A stretch of DNA of 64,000 nucleotides from Cylicocyclus nassatus (taxonomy: Eukaryota > Nematoda > Chromadorea > Rhabditida > Strongylidae): NCBI GenBank assembly GCA_958299035.1, contig CATQJL010000316.1, positions 23,103,676-23,167,675 on the forward strand, read 5' to 3'. A model generated the notes under the pieces. The model did no database searches. It saw only the letters and a program-made list of their open reading frames with translations, and had not been told where the DNA came from. The translations under genes were made by a program, and so were the position numbers. Position 1 is the stretch's first letter, and every line of letters starts with the position of its first letter. Of this stretch, positions 49,591-60,896 are shown in pieces.

Positions 49591-52500
49591 TCATAATACC
49601 TCTGACAGTGAAGCCTTTGCCTTTGGGACACCCTCTACGCCATGTTTCTGACGGAATTTCGGGGATTCCGAGTCAAGGAGGTCCGCTAAGGGATTGACGA
49701 TAGATGATGGAGAGCGCTTTGAGGTATTGCTCCATCCTGTAGGATCGCCAAAAGATTCCATACCACTGTCATCTTCAGCTATGTCTCCCAGCCTAAACAT
49801 TCAAATCAGTCCATTTCGACGATTGAGAAAGCCTACCTCCTTTTTAATCTGGGTGTTTCATCGTACGGAATGCGCGGACGTCCATCCACTTTTGGCAGTG
49901 GCTTAGGAACTGAAATGGAAATTGGACTCATGCAAAATTCTTAGTACAAGGAAAAGTATTTGCCTGCATAAGCATCTTCATATTTAGGTGGTTGCAAGTC
50001 TTCATTCGCGTCCACAAATCCATCCAATAAACTTTCAGCTTCCTCCCTGCTTTGTGGCCTATACGCAGGCGAATAGCTGGGAAAAGGGTCGAACCAGGAA
50101 GACTTTTGCCTGAATGAAAAGTCTTCAGAACGCATATACACACTAAGAATTTTCACCTTTCAATAATTGAAGGAATTTGCGAGTCAAAATCTGACGAAAC
50201 ATAACTGGTTTTCTTCGATTTTGCTTGGCAGCACTTACAGTGATCTAAATGTTGACATCCAGTGTCCCACCTGAAATATTGAAAATAAGAATTCGGAGAG
50301 AAACTTAGAGTTTTGATTGTTTTCCTTGGAGATCAGCTGGGCTTGGTGTGCCAATCGTGTGAAGTCATGGGCGACTTCAACTCTAAAAATGCTGAAGCCC
50401 CGCGCTGGGTATTGGTTACTGAAAGTATGGCAGCGACAGGGAAGCTAAGATTGCAGTGTTGGGGTAACCGGGTCCCATAGGCTTCACACATAACATTTAT
50501 TATACAATTATTATACAGGGTGTTCCAAAAGCATGTATGCACTGTTTGATGCTTTATCTCTATTTCCAAAAAGTATTTCTCCTTTCTTTGGGTACCATTT
50601 TATAGAGCTGGCTTCACTTTAGATTTACTGTATGGAGCGAATCAACGATCGCTCCTTATTACTGTGGAATTACGTAGGAACCTTCAACTTGCAGCACCAT
50701 TGTGTATCGTTCGTGTTTCAAAAGTTTCCAAAAAATTGATTTGCAAAGCTTTTTGAATGGTGTAATCACGATTTCAGGAAGCATTGCCAGAACAATGTTG
50801 CGGTTTACCTAACATAACTTATGAAGGAAGCATTGCGGTAAAGTGCAAACTTCATATTCGGTTTTAGCAGCGAATTAGCATAGTTTGAAAAATTTTAGGG
50901 TTGTTTAGTTTGCTTTCTTAGGCGGAGTAGGACTCCTAATGGCTGACAACACACCTTGAAGTTTCTACCGTAATTCTACAGTAACGAAGAGCGTTCGGTG
51001 ATTCGCTCCATAGTGACAATCTAAGTTGAAACCAGTTCTACAAAATGGTGCTTGCGGATAGGAAAAAACTTCTTGGGAAAAGAGATATTAACCACCTGGT
51101 TCAACACATTAATGAAAGTGTGACCCACATGATGGGTCATGCTATGACTGCCACGTGGGACAATGTGACTCAAATGGTGGGTCATGGCTTGAATTTTGCT
51201 AAAATGACTACGACATGAAAGTACATTTGTTTCACAAGCCCTTTTACTCTATTCTTACTTAGAAATTACTTTCGCGTTTCTTGGCTGCTTCTTTGAATTG
51301 CTGTAGGTATAAGATGCCGATCTGCGATTTTAGCAAAAGAAAATTTCGACTTGTTTGAAAAGGCATTGTTCCAAAAGGCAGAGGACTAAAAATGTGCAAT
51401 ATCGTAAACGTGTTAACTTTGTGACATACCAACGGCGGACATTACTGTCAGTTTTCTTTACAATTTTTCCACAGATTCTGTATTGATAGCACAGATACAC
51501 CAGTTCAATGATTGTCAACATGCTCGCTCCAAGAAAAAGACCAAGCGCACCGCCAATGTCACCTAAACAGGTAAATGAAGTGGGTGTCTTCAGATCTGAT
51601 GGTTCTAGGGAAAAATTTTGGAGAATGAACCACAATCTTGTGGAACTATGTCCTCTGAGAAGATGTGAACAATCTAGCCATCAACTACTCACAAGCAAGA
51701 CTCCAGAAACCATAGGTATTATCCTGACTCCATCGTTCCAGATGCATTTGTTGCAAGAATACATTTACCATTGCGAAATTTTCGCTAAATACGCCCAATA
51801 TGGAATTTCCATAGTCAGACATCCCATACATACCTTACAAACTTTGTTCCAAACTCAAAATTCTCCAAGTACTCATTCAGCTCCTTCTTGAAAAGATTTG
51901 TATACGACGACTGAAATCGCTTACAATGAATTATTGTTCTAAATGTTCTGGGTATGTATGCAGTTGCTCAAATTTCAATCTCTAAAAATTTAAAATTTAG
52001 AGGAATATCAGTTTTGCAAGGCTTCTTGCTTGATTATAACTTGCAAGGAAAGCTTGTTTACTCGAAGTGACCTTTTCAGACGAAATGTAGGCCATATTGA
52101 AGGGAATAAAATGCTGAGTCCAAATCTGCCTTCTTTATCTGCAGAACATCTTTGGATGAGGAGTTATGAGCGCTTATTGGAGCAAAAAAGTGATTGTGCA
52201 AGTGGAACGAAAATAGCCGTTATACCTTTTCTAGCTCTTCAATGGGCAGTTATAACCACTAGAGCACTTTATTCAAAAAATACTTTGAAATAAATAATAT
52301 TTCACACTTGTTTGCATTATGTGAGGGCTAGTAAGTTTAGCAACTCACTTTATACAAAATGCACATTCAGTTTTTTGCTCCAAAAACACTCATAACTCCT
52401 CGTCCATAGAAGTTCTGCAGACGAGGAAGGCAGATTTGGAATCAGCGTTTTATGCCCTTCATTATGGCTTACATCCTAATCGAAAAGCCCACTTTTAAAA

Positions 52501-55500
52501 AAGCTTTCCTTGTTAATGAAAATGGGTTATGCGTAATATTATTCATCCGCTTTGTGTAATTCTACCTGCAGTTCACGATAGAGACGTTTGAATTCTTTCA
52601 GCATTTCATTCGCTGTTTTCTTTACATCCCCAGTTGTGCAGTTGTACATGTCCTTGATGATATCTTTGAACTTCTCCTGGTTTTCCTTGGTGACAGAGTC
52701 GAAAAAGAGGAGTGCTCCTGTCTGAAGGCTCATTCATCAACATTAGGTACCACTATTCAGATTAAAATAGGAAAGATTGCCGATTCCAATCAGGTACATA
52801 GCAGAGACTGTTTGTGCAAAGTAGATCGAAAAGCGCTTATGGGCTAGTTTTGAAATGTGAAAGGACTATTGTTGTCACTGTTCGAGCCTAGCAACATTAG
52901 GTAATTTCTCATAAAAAATGGGGATCTACTTACTTTAATGCCACTACCATTTGCCACGTAGCTCTGAAATTTTGGCCAATTTTCTTTTTCGATTTCTTGG
53001 ATCACCTTGTGAAGCGAGTGCTCTATATCGTGGATGATTGGTTGATACCAGCCCTCAATAACAAAAATAACTGTAATTTCTATAAAACAAAAAAATGCAA
53101 AAGATTAAAGATTTGTTTCATAACCTCATAATTATGTCTTTTTTGTGTTTACCTCATTGAACTCATCCTCAAAGAAATGCCTCATTTGCTTGGATTGCAT
53201 TTTTTCAGCCCATACACGACGCTGCAATCGGCCAGTTTCGTACTGAAAAATAAATATTAGCCAATCAAATTTTTCCTACACAGGCATGGTCTAATAGAAT
53301 TGCTAGTCGCTAAAATGCACCTTCGGTGCCAACAACAATTGTCACAAAAAACCCTTGGCTTCACAAAGTCTTCTGCTCAATGGACGCTTTTTACAGGCAG
53401 ATGTTGTAGACACCGCAGAGATACCATATAAACCACGTCTACTACGTCGTTGACGATATGTGCTGCAGTCATTTGGAAATTTCAGTGCATACCTGTGTCA
53501 TAAGCTCCACAACACGGTCCATTCGGGCTGCTTCACCCATTATTGCAGCTTGGTAGGTGGATGGTGAGTATAATTTCATCATTTTGTCGACCTATGTTTT
53601 GCGCTACAGTAAAGAAGGGGCAAAAAGGCACCATTACCGTCTCCCCAATATCTTGCAGTTCACTCAACGCAACATCGACTCGATCACCATAAAATCTTTT
53701 CAAGTCTCCTATGCTTTTGAACCTCCTTGGATCTGCTCTATGGGCCATGGGATCAATCAACTGTAAGAGCCTTGGCTGAAGAAGAGATAGAGATACCGGT
53801 CTGACTTACGTAAAAAATCTGGCTTGCGCGTCTTTCTTCGCTATGGCTCGGACGGCTCTCCATAACAGAGGATATTGCCTCGTGCCGGACCCTGGAAAGA
53901 ACTTTCCATCATTTTTCCCAGAAATGGTAAGAAGAGGGCAAAAACATACGTAAAATTGGCAAAGCACGTAGCATCCTTCGATAGTCGTTCGTATACTCCG
54001 ATAAAGTCGTCGCCGTGCCATCCCCATTTCAAGTCGGAAACGCTAAACCACCATCTTGAACATGATTTTTCAATGGATTAGTCAACCTACTTTTGTATAG
54101 CAGTCCGTAGCCTTATAATGCGCCTTTTTGTCCTTAGAAAGATGTCATCCTGATGACGTGCCTGTTTTTCATATGCTCGGTGAGCATCTCGTTTGATATA
54201 GGTCACCTAGAGTATTTACGTTTTTTTGTTGAGTCACAATTTCTTGAAGGCAGTGGATCGAGAAAGTTGCAACTGCGCGCTTTCTGTTCCTTCTTGGCCT
54301 TCTCGAAGCGTTTGGACCGGAGGTGCTTGAAAAGTCAGAATAGGCTTTTTGTGGTGTTCTCTGTCCTGACTGCTGAAAAGACTGGAATGGAGATTCCCGC
54401 GGCTGAGTCGCGATCGGCTGCCTGGGCCAATCAGCTAATTGCGGCCCAAATGAGTGCTGTTACAGTCTCCTGCAGCCGGTCACTGTTTTTCGCGGGATTC
54501 TCCGCTCCAGCTTCCTTAGCAATCTCCAAGGCCGGAAAACGCCGTAAATAGCAATCTCTGAATTTCCAAGCACACTTTGGTCCTAAACATCCAGAAAACC
54601 AAGGAGGAACAGAAGACGCGCAGTTGCAATTTTCCCAAGCTGCCTTTGAGCCCTATGGGCAAGAAGAAGCGGTTGTTTGCGAGAGGGCAGGACATTCCCG
54701 TGTAAATTGGATCGTGAATTCGTAAAGTTTTCCACAGCTAATCAAGTTGCGCATGGAGATGGATTTTGCAAAGTCTGGAGAATCCGAGCTATACGAAAGC
54801 ATTTATTGGTCTCTTTCTTTCAGAGTGCGGAGCAGAAAGTAGTAAGCATTTCTCAAAGCCACTTCTATGAAAACGCAACTCTGACTGTTTTTCGTTGTTG
54901 ATAACTTACCTGTACTGAGTCCAGGAACGCATTTTCTTCACAAAGGAAAAATTTCTCGTCTGTACGGTTCGTAAGCGACAGATATTTCTGCAAAACATGG
55001 ACTTTGAAGTTGTACAGAATCTTTTAAACGAGCTAATATCGCACATCTTCCTCGATGTCATCCTGTTCTACATCCGATTCATCCTCCTCTTCGTGCCCCT
55101 CAATCAGGGCTGGCATCAGGTTTTGTGGTAGTCTGTTCAAATCCTAGAATGTACTTGCAGTTATGCAGTGACTGCTCCTAAATTTCTTACCTGCCAAGTA
55201 ACATAATCTACAGATTCACACGGTGGAAGACATTCTCTTCTCGAGCCTTCTTCCAGCGATTTTTGTACAACACCTCGAACGCAGCCGAAGTAATCATCGA
55301 CATTGCACGGTCTAGTCGTGGCTGAAGGTAAGGTATAAATCCAAAATTTCAAAATTCGCCACTTCCGCGCCGGATTTACCTATTTGCTGGTTGGTGAATG
55401 CTCTCGCCATAGAACATTCGCACTCGTACTCAATTTCTCTTAGAGCTTTGCGCAACTCGCAAGTCCGAACGTTTGAAGAAGAGTTGAATCTCTTATCAGC

Positions 55501-58500
55501 GTCTACGTGCTCGGCTGTCTCGGTGGTGCAGTGTTGTCCGGGTAAGCGATTGTGCTAAAATTCGAAATTTCCGAGTCATGCTATTTTTTTTCACAAGTTA
55601 TGGCGTGAGTGAGGAAAAATATTTTGTGCTTGTTTTCATCGGATGGAATAATTCAAAAAAGACATCAAAGTCGTAAGAGTACTTTTTTCCTAGCTGTCTT
55701 TCTGAGCTAAAAAGACACTATACGTCTAGAAAATTTTATGTGCGTATCTATGCTTAGAATTATTGGCAATTTCTTAACACTCAGTTTTGTTCTAGATATC
55801 TTGACCACCTTTTTGAGCCTTGAAAAAATCATTTACATCCAGCTCAACTTCACCTATCTCCTGTTTTCAAAGAAATGTTCCAAAATCACTTACATGTTGC
55901 ATTCTGAAGCGAATATCCATAGCATAACCGGAAGGAATGTTAACACCATTGTAGCTGGTCAGGGGTACGGTTGTCTAGAAAAAAATTGAAAATAGATAAT
56001 TTCAGCTAAGAAAAAGGATTCTTTGAAAGTGTCAATAGTCGAGAACAATGCTCGGCAGATGCTTCTATTTCTAGCTAGCACTAATTTTGAAAAAAAAGTG
56101 TTGGCAGAGAATCAGCTGCCAACTCGGTGGTTTTTTCTTGGCGAAGAGAAGTGGCGTGTATAAAAAAGCTAAAAGAAAGAAACCACAAAAACTGAGGAAA
56201 AAAATAAGAGGAATGTGAATTATTGGCAGTTATTTCAAGCATCTGTGAGAATTTGTCAAAAATAAATGCGGAAAAAATATTATGCAACAATCATTTCACC
56301 ACAATTATATTTATATCTCAACGATTGCTATGTATCCAAACACCTACTTGATTGTAAATGAGAATCTTTAAACCAGGAAGTGCTTTTGTACGAAAATGTG
56401 TGGTGCACGCGTCGACTCTCTCATATGTTTCCACATTGAGGAGAAGTCGGATTGAATGTCCCACACCTAAAAGATCACATTAGGGTACTAGTCAATACTT
56501 TTTGGTAAACTTACCACTTCCCACAACTTCCAAAGGATTCATGGGGTCGGTATTGATAGCCCAACATAACCCTGTTAGGGTCCATACAGGCTTGAAATCG
56601 CTTAGGCGACAACTTGTTCCATTGGGCCAGGTACACCTATTAAAAAATTATTCTAAAAAACAAAAAAATTGTTCGAGAAATACGTTTTCTTTATCTTGTA
56701 CTACATTTTATACTTAGCACTATTAGGAATATTCATATTTTATATTTTCAGAGATAAATTTTTAGTTGTCCGCCTAGTGGGACAATGCCTTTCACGGATA
56801 AGTCAAAAATTTTCATTTAAAATCATGCAGATCTTCAACTACAGTACACCTACAGTACTTCTAAGAACGAAGCGGGTAAGGAACGCAAAAGTATCTTTTA
56901 AGGTCAGAGCATAAGAAAACTTGGGAAACGATTGTAGTCCAAGACAGCAGTCATTTCAACACAATTTGAGCCGTGACCCACCATGTGGGTCACGTTGTGC
57001 AACGTGTTATATAACCTTTCTGATATAACCTTTCTAACCTTTGATTTTTCCGTCATTCGTGTGCGAGTTGTCTCTTTTTGATACTACACTGAGTTGATCG
57101 AATGAATAAATAAATAAATAAGTAAAAAAAAAAGATGAAATGCTTGCTGTTGTCATTCTGGTAAATTTCGTTTACCCCAGAATCATTCTAGATTTCCAGT
57201 GAGCAGCTTGTCGAAGAAAACGTATAGCGTCCATGTCCCAAGTTCGCTCTATAACCTGGAAAAAATGAAGATTTTGAAATTTTGTCGAGATGGGTTATTC
57301 CTATGTACCTCTTCGAAAACGTTTCTTGGCTTCCCTGACAAGGATTTCAATTTTCCATTGCTTGGACGTGCCCGTCGGTGGAGTATGCGAGCACCGGTAA
57401 TGTAACTCAGCCTATGAAATTTCATTTAAGAAAATTTCAAAAAATATCCCTCCCCACGCTCGAAACCAACGTTTTGACAAATGAAAGAAAATTTCATTTG
57501 TGCTACCTGAACTGATTGTTGTTACACAAGGCCACAGTTGGAAATGCAATTGTAGAAGGATATTGAGCCTCAATATTTGTGGCCACAGGTCCCGAGTAGT
57601 ATAACATAATTTGAGAATGAATTTGGATAAGAGCAAGAAATACGAATATGATGATGATAAAACACCATATGTATCTGGAAAATGGTCAGAAAAAAATGTC
57701 AGCTATTGTTGGCAAGTCCAAGGTGTGCTAACCTTGACAACGGGTCCGTTGCTTTGAGGTGACGAACTCCGTCCATATTAGCGTCTTGAATAATGTCAAG
57801 CAAATCATTTGTTTCACCTTTGATTTCCAACACCCCGTCACCAGTATCAACTATAATTAGAGAGTATATTACAAATAATGCGAACTACGAGTGAGGATTG
57901 ACTTACCCAAGGTGTACCTTCGGCTATCCTGTGGAGATGGCGATAAAAGATCTTGCGAAATGATGGAACCGGGACGAGAACTGAAAGTTATATCGTATAA
58001 ACTACAAAGGCTGCTTTACGTAAAGTTTCACGTGAAAACTTTGAAAATTTTGTCCTTGGAAGCAGAGGTCTCATTTTTGGCTTGCTGAAAATTAGCCTTC
58101 GAATTAGTGGCTAAACTATTTTTCTGACCCTGTTTAGTGGAGTTAACTCATCATATTCATTGTCTTCTGCTATTGAATTACTGCTTTATGTTTTTACGGA
58201 AAGTCCGAATAACTCTAATGAATTGCGCACCAAAAATTTTAACGTTGCAGTACCGACTGTTAAGGACGGGCTTTCTGCAATTTTGTGATGTTTCAAAAAC
58301 TTCTTATCACCATTGAATTAAGAAAAAGGGAGCTTGCAAACACGCAATTGAAGACGCTTCTCTCTTTGACGTGTGAACTCTTTTCTCGTCTTTGACAAAA
58401 ATTGTTTTTGGAATTCACCCAAGAATTTCAGTTTTGCCATTCACTTTCGTATACACATGAAACTCCACAAATTTCTGCCCAAAAATGCCAAAAAAACCCA

Positions 58501-58694
58501 TGAAATCTTTATTGCACTCATTGCAGCCATAAATCAGAAAAATGGCAATTACCTTTAATGGATACCTTTACTTACCTTATAATTACATGAGGTAGCGAAT
58601 TGTCGTGAGCCCGTGAGAGGGGGTTATCCGGTCCTGCGAAAGTGCCCGCAATGCGTTCTGCCATGCGAGGCATGTTGGATTCTCTAGAATTCAT
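49591..58694 (-). CDS. DEG/ENaC (degenerin) cation channel subunit, complete, 28 exons
   Basis: Exons in order: 58576-58694, 57907-57980, 57733-57850, 57507-57674, 57309-57411, 57176-57255, 56515-56636, 56348-56466, 55894-55974, 55380-55554, 55191-55321, 55045-55143, 54910-54987, 54091-54206, 53950-54042, 53810-53891, 53638-53760, 53493-53591, 53153-53242, 52934-53053, 52566-52721, 51839-51910, 51693-51723, 51430-51562, 50157-50270, 49964-50109, 49837-49909, 49591-49792. Sum 3,117 nt, 1,038 residues, all phases consistent. TM1 about 105-122, then FPTVALCN (148-155). Finger region with LTGLCWAINTDP and PGLKILIYNQ. Cysteine-rich domain ending CLPPC (417-421). TM2 begins DIGGALGLFLGAS (818-830), GAS being the selectivity filter. 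The cytoplasmic tail carries PPKY (939-942). Forms sodium-selective trimers in the plasma membrane. About 400 residues lie between CLPPC and TM2, far more than in ASICs. From memory, C. elegans del-10 is a similarly long degenerin and a possible orthologue; not verified. The 12th exon's donor (GTGCGA) is atypical and one intron uses a GC donor. Confidence 0.93.
50516..51095. mobile_element. palindromic CAGGGTGT element, truncated, in a channel intron
   Basis: Starts CAGGGTGTTCCAAAAGCATG and carries the family arms (GGTACCATTTTATAGAGCTG and its partner near 51040). The last 40-50 bp with the closing CACCCTG are missing. It lies in the 1.16-kb intron 50271-51429. Confidence 0.7.
52042..52517. 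repeat. imperfect palindromic element in a channel intron
   Basis: GCAAGGAAAGCTT at the left and AAGCTTTCCTTG at the right. The arms pair over about 150 bp, for example CCAAATCTGCCTTC with GAAGGCAGATTTGG. Intron 51911-52565. Shorter related text (CGCTCATAACTCCTC) also occurs near 43245. Confidence 0.7.
54244..54650. repeat. imperfect palindromic element in a channel intron
   Basis: TTGCAACTGCGCGCTTTCTG at 54267 has its inverted counterpart near 54610-54630. Outer ends TTGAAGGCAG and CTGCCTTTGAG also pair. It fills the intron 54207-54909 and causes the long open frames seen on both strands there. Confidence 0.65.
56973..56993. repeat. perfect 9-bp-arm palindrome in a channel intron
   Basis: GTGACCCAC, CAT, GTGGGTCAC. 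A related but looser pair, TGACCCA / TGGGTCA, lies at 51121-51140 in another intron of the same gene. Confidence 0.6.
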
Positions 58695-58905
58695 ACTTTA
58701 GATTCAGGAGGAGGTGGGGGGGGGGGGGGAGAGTAGGGGTGGAAAATGGACCACACAATGTACAATTCGCTGGTAATTGAGGCACCAGATTTGCATGGAA
58801 GTTCTTGTATTGAAGCCGTCAAGATTTGATATTTTAGATAATTCTGATTTTGTTAAAAAATCCTTAATGATAAATAAGTAGTTAGCACTTGACAGCTCGT
58901 CGCAA
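58695..58905. promoter_or_regulatory. divergent intergenic region (candidate shared promoter)
   Basis: 211 bp between the start codons of the channel gene (minus) and the small gene at 58906 (plus). It holds a 14-G tract at 58716-58729. The role as promoter is inferred from position only. Confidence 0.35.
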
Positions 58906-59619
58906 ATGGATTCTACGCTCAAAGCAGTTCTGAATGTAGCTTAAATACAGGCTGCTTCCACAAATGTTGACATCCAAGCTTATTTGTAGTCATGGGTCAA
59001 TTCTCTTGATCAAATTTCTCATCATCGAGCGTGTAATCACGAGGTAAGACTTTTGAATTTATTCTGATTTTTTGTTGAGACGTAGTCAAATCACACTCCC
59101 CAAAGGCAGGAAGAGCGTAACGCGTTTTCGCAAGTTAGGATTAACCGGTGCAAATCTTCGTCTGATGACGTGTTTAGTGCAATTATACGACTACCAAAGT
59201 ACGTGAGTATAAGATGTCCCGGAAATGCTTTGGAGTAGGCCACTCATCATCTGATACCACGGATAAGTTAAGGGACAGGTGGCTGGGTGCTGGTGTAGGA
59301 TGCTTGTGTGCTATAAATCTTTACGCTGTAGTACACTTTGCGCAGGAATCTCTGAATGAGCCTGCGATAACATACGAGGAACACGTTTGCAACTACAACA
59401 TAGGTATGGAGTCATCGAGTTACATATTTGAAGATATTGCTTGCATACTGAGTTAAAATTGATCTGCTCTAAAAAATATAGGCAAGTGTTACCCCTAGAG
59501 CTTGTAACGAAAGACGCTCTGAAGCAATGACATTTTTTTTAGGATTGAGTTGTGAATCAGACACATCTTTAACAGAAAAAAAGCTTTGTCAAACCTTTAA
59601 CCCTTGTGAACCTGCTTGA
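58906..59619 (+). CDS. small cysteine-containing protein, five exons, unrecognised
   Basis: Exons 58906-58935, 58990-59043, 59110-59202, 59346-59403 and 59543-59619 join in phase to 312 nt (103 residues plus TGA). Sites are good: GAG/GTAAGA, TAC/GTGAGT, TATTTGTAG and ATTTTTTTTAG; introns are 54-143 bp. The protein has six cysteines, four of them in the last 33 residues (HVCNYN, LSCESD, KLCQTFNPCEPA). No signal peptide is visible with this start, so a further 5' exon is possible (an acceptor-like GACAG precedes the ATG). An alternative is an intron-poor start at ATG 59214, giving an 88-residue protein with one membrane span that shares the last two exons. No family recognised. Confidence 0.45.
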
Positions 59620-59956
59620 CGGTAATTGTGGAAATGAACTTTGTGACGATCTTTTATATATGTTAGTCATTTATTATACATCAAGCGTTTTGAAGGAAAG
59701 CGGAACGATAAATAAAAGATAAATATATATAAGACTATAAATATAAGATTTAGATAAAGTTATCTTGTAGAATAAAAACCGCAATCCCAGCACTACCCAT
59801 GTTTCTTTGGGGTAGAGCCTCACATTTTATTTTTGAAGTTGTGCGCTTTGTCAAGAAATATCTACACTCGGAAAGATTGAGGGTATTCAACTTAAAGTTC
59901 ACTGAGGGCTCTTTCAAAAATCACTGTAGTCGCTGGCACTCACGCTAATTACTAAT
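59620..59956. other. intergenic, nothing recognised
   Basis: 337 bp, AT-rich, with ATAAATATATATAAG-type simple sequence. Confidence 0.4.
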
Positions 59957-60406
59957 GATTTATTACACAAGCTTTGTTACACTTGACAGCAAAAATCTTC
60001 GTAATTTTTTCAAAATTTTTTTGTTCCAAATTATGTGAGGGATTGCGCATTTTCAATATATACATAACACACATGAAAAATCCAACTTTGATTTTTTTAA
60101 ATTTTCGAATCAATTTTTGGCAAATCTCCAATTTCTTCTGGACTTCATTTGTATCACCACTGATACTCTCGGAAAGTTCACGAAAAATCAAATCTAACAA
60201 TAAAGAAGGGGAGGATTCTTACAGAAAAAGAAAAAATTGGAGGTTAAAGTTCGTTAGTGCCTTTACAATGAATGTAAGACAGACCATGAAGCCAAAAATA
60301 ATGCCAATGGATAGCCCTTCCTTCCTTCTACACATAATCCATATAAGAGAGTTTGCTTCAGGTTTTTCATAATAAGACGATAAAAGTGTAACAAAGCTTA
60401 TGTAAC
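59957..60406. mobile_element. inverted-repeat element with mariner-like right end
   Basis: ACACAAGCTTTGTTACACTT at the left pairs with AAGTGTAACAAAGCTTATGT at the right, 450 bp overall. The right end reads, inverted, TTAGGTTGTTACATAAGC and is followed by TA. The left outer end is degraded. Confidence 0.6.
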
Positions 60407-60896
60407 AACCTAATACAACTTTCGAGCATCGTAATAAAATTTTCTGTCTTTATCCTTTTAAGATTTTAGGAAGCGCTTTCGGATAGTTTTGTATTCAGAA
60501 TTCTTAAACGAAGAGGAGGATTTGATTTCAGGGTTGAAGGAAGAGGATCGCGGGTCAGGCTCTCTCTTATCATAGATACACCCTCATTCTCAAAAGAGAA
60601 CAGCTAATTTCACGGCTCCATAACCCCGAAATCTCAAAAAAGGGGGCATGGCGCGAGTTAAGCCTAAATTTTTTTGTAAGGCTAATTTGCTTTTTATAAA
60701 TTTTCAAAAATTATTCTAATCATTTACAAGCATGAACAAGTCACTTGCACATTTTTATGACTCATATAAGTAGCTTTTAAGAATATCACGGGGGGGGGGC
60801 ACTGGTACAAACCACTCAAGAACGCCCTTCATCTTTTCACTATGCTATTGAATGAAAATGCTTTTTGAGCTTCGAAGGCTACTTAACCTCAAGGGC
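60407..60896. other. intergenic, nothing recognised
   Basis: Contains a 10-G tract at 60790-60799. No gene supported. Confidence 0.4.

Noticed and set aside
51508..51891. 127-codon plus-strand open frame
   Set aside because: Antisense shadow of channel exons 22-24.
53810..53891. Channel exon 16 as an exonised hAT-like end, because GGTCCGGCACGAGG at its start resembles the element terminus
   Set aside because: The exon is needed to keep frame on both sides, its product (VRHEAISSVMESRP) reads on smoothly from the exon before, and only about 16 bp resemble the terminus. Coincidence is more likely.
53950..54042. A frameshift or sequencing error between channel exons 14 and 15
   Set aside because: On rereading, the exon 14 donor is CAAAA/GTAGGT (phase 2), which joins exon 15 without any shift.
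54153..54551. 132-codon plus-strand open frame, the longest on that strand
   Set aside because: It lies across the palindromic intron element and the antisense of channel exon 14; no start context, splice sites or motif.
58704..58922. 72-codon minus-strand open frame upstream of the channel start
   Set aside because: Separated from exon 1 by a stop, with no donor that would join it in phase; overlaps the divergent gene's first exon.
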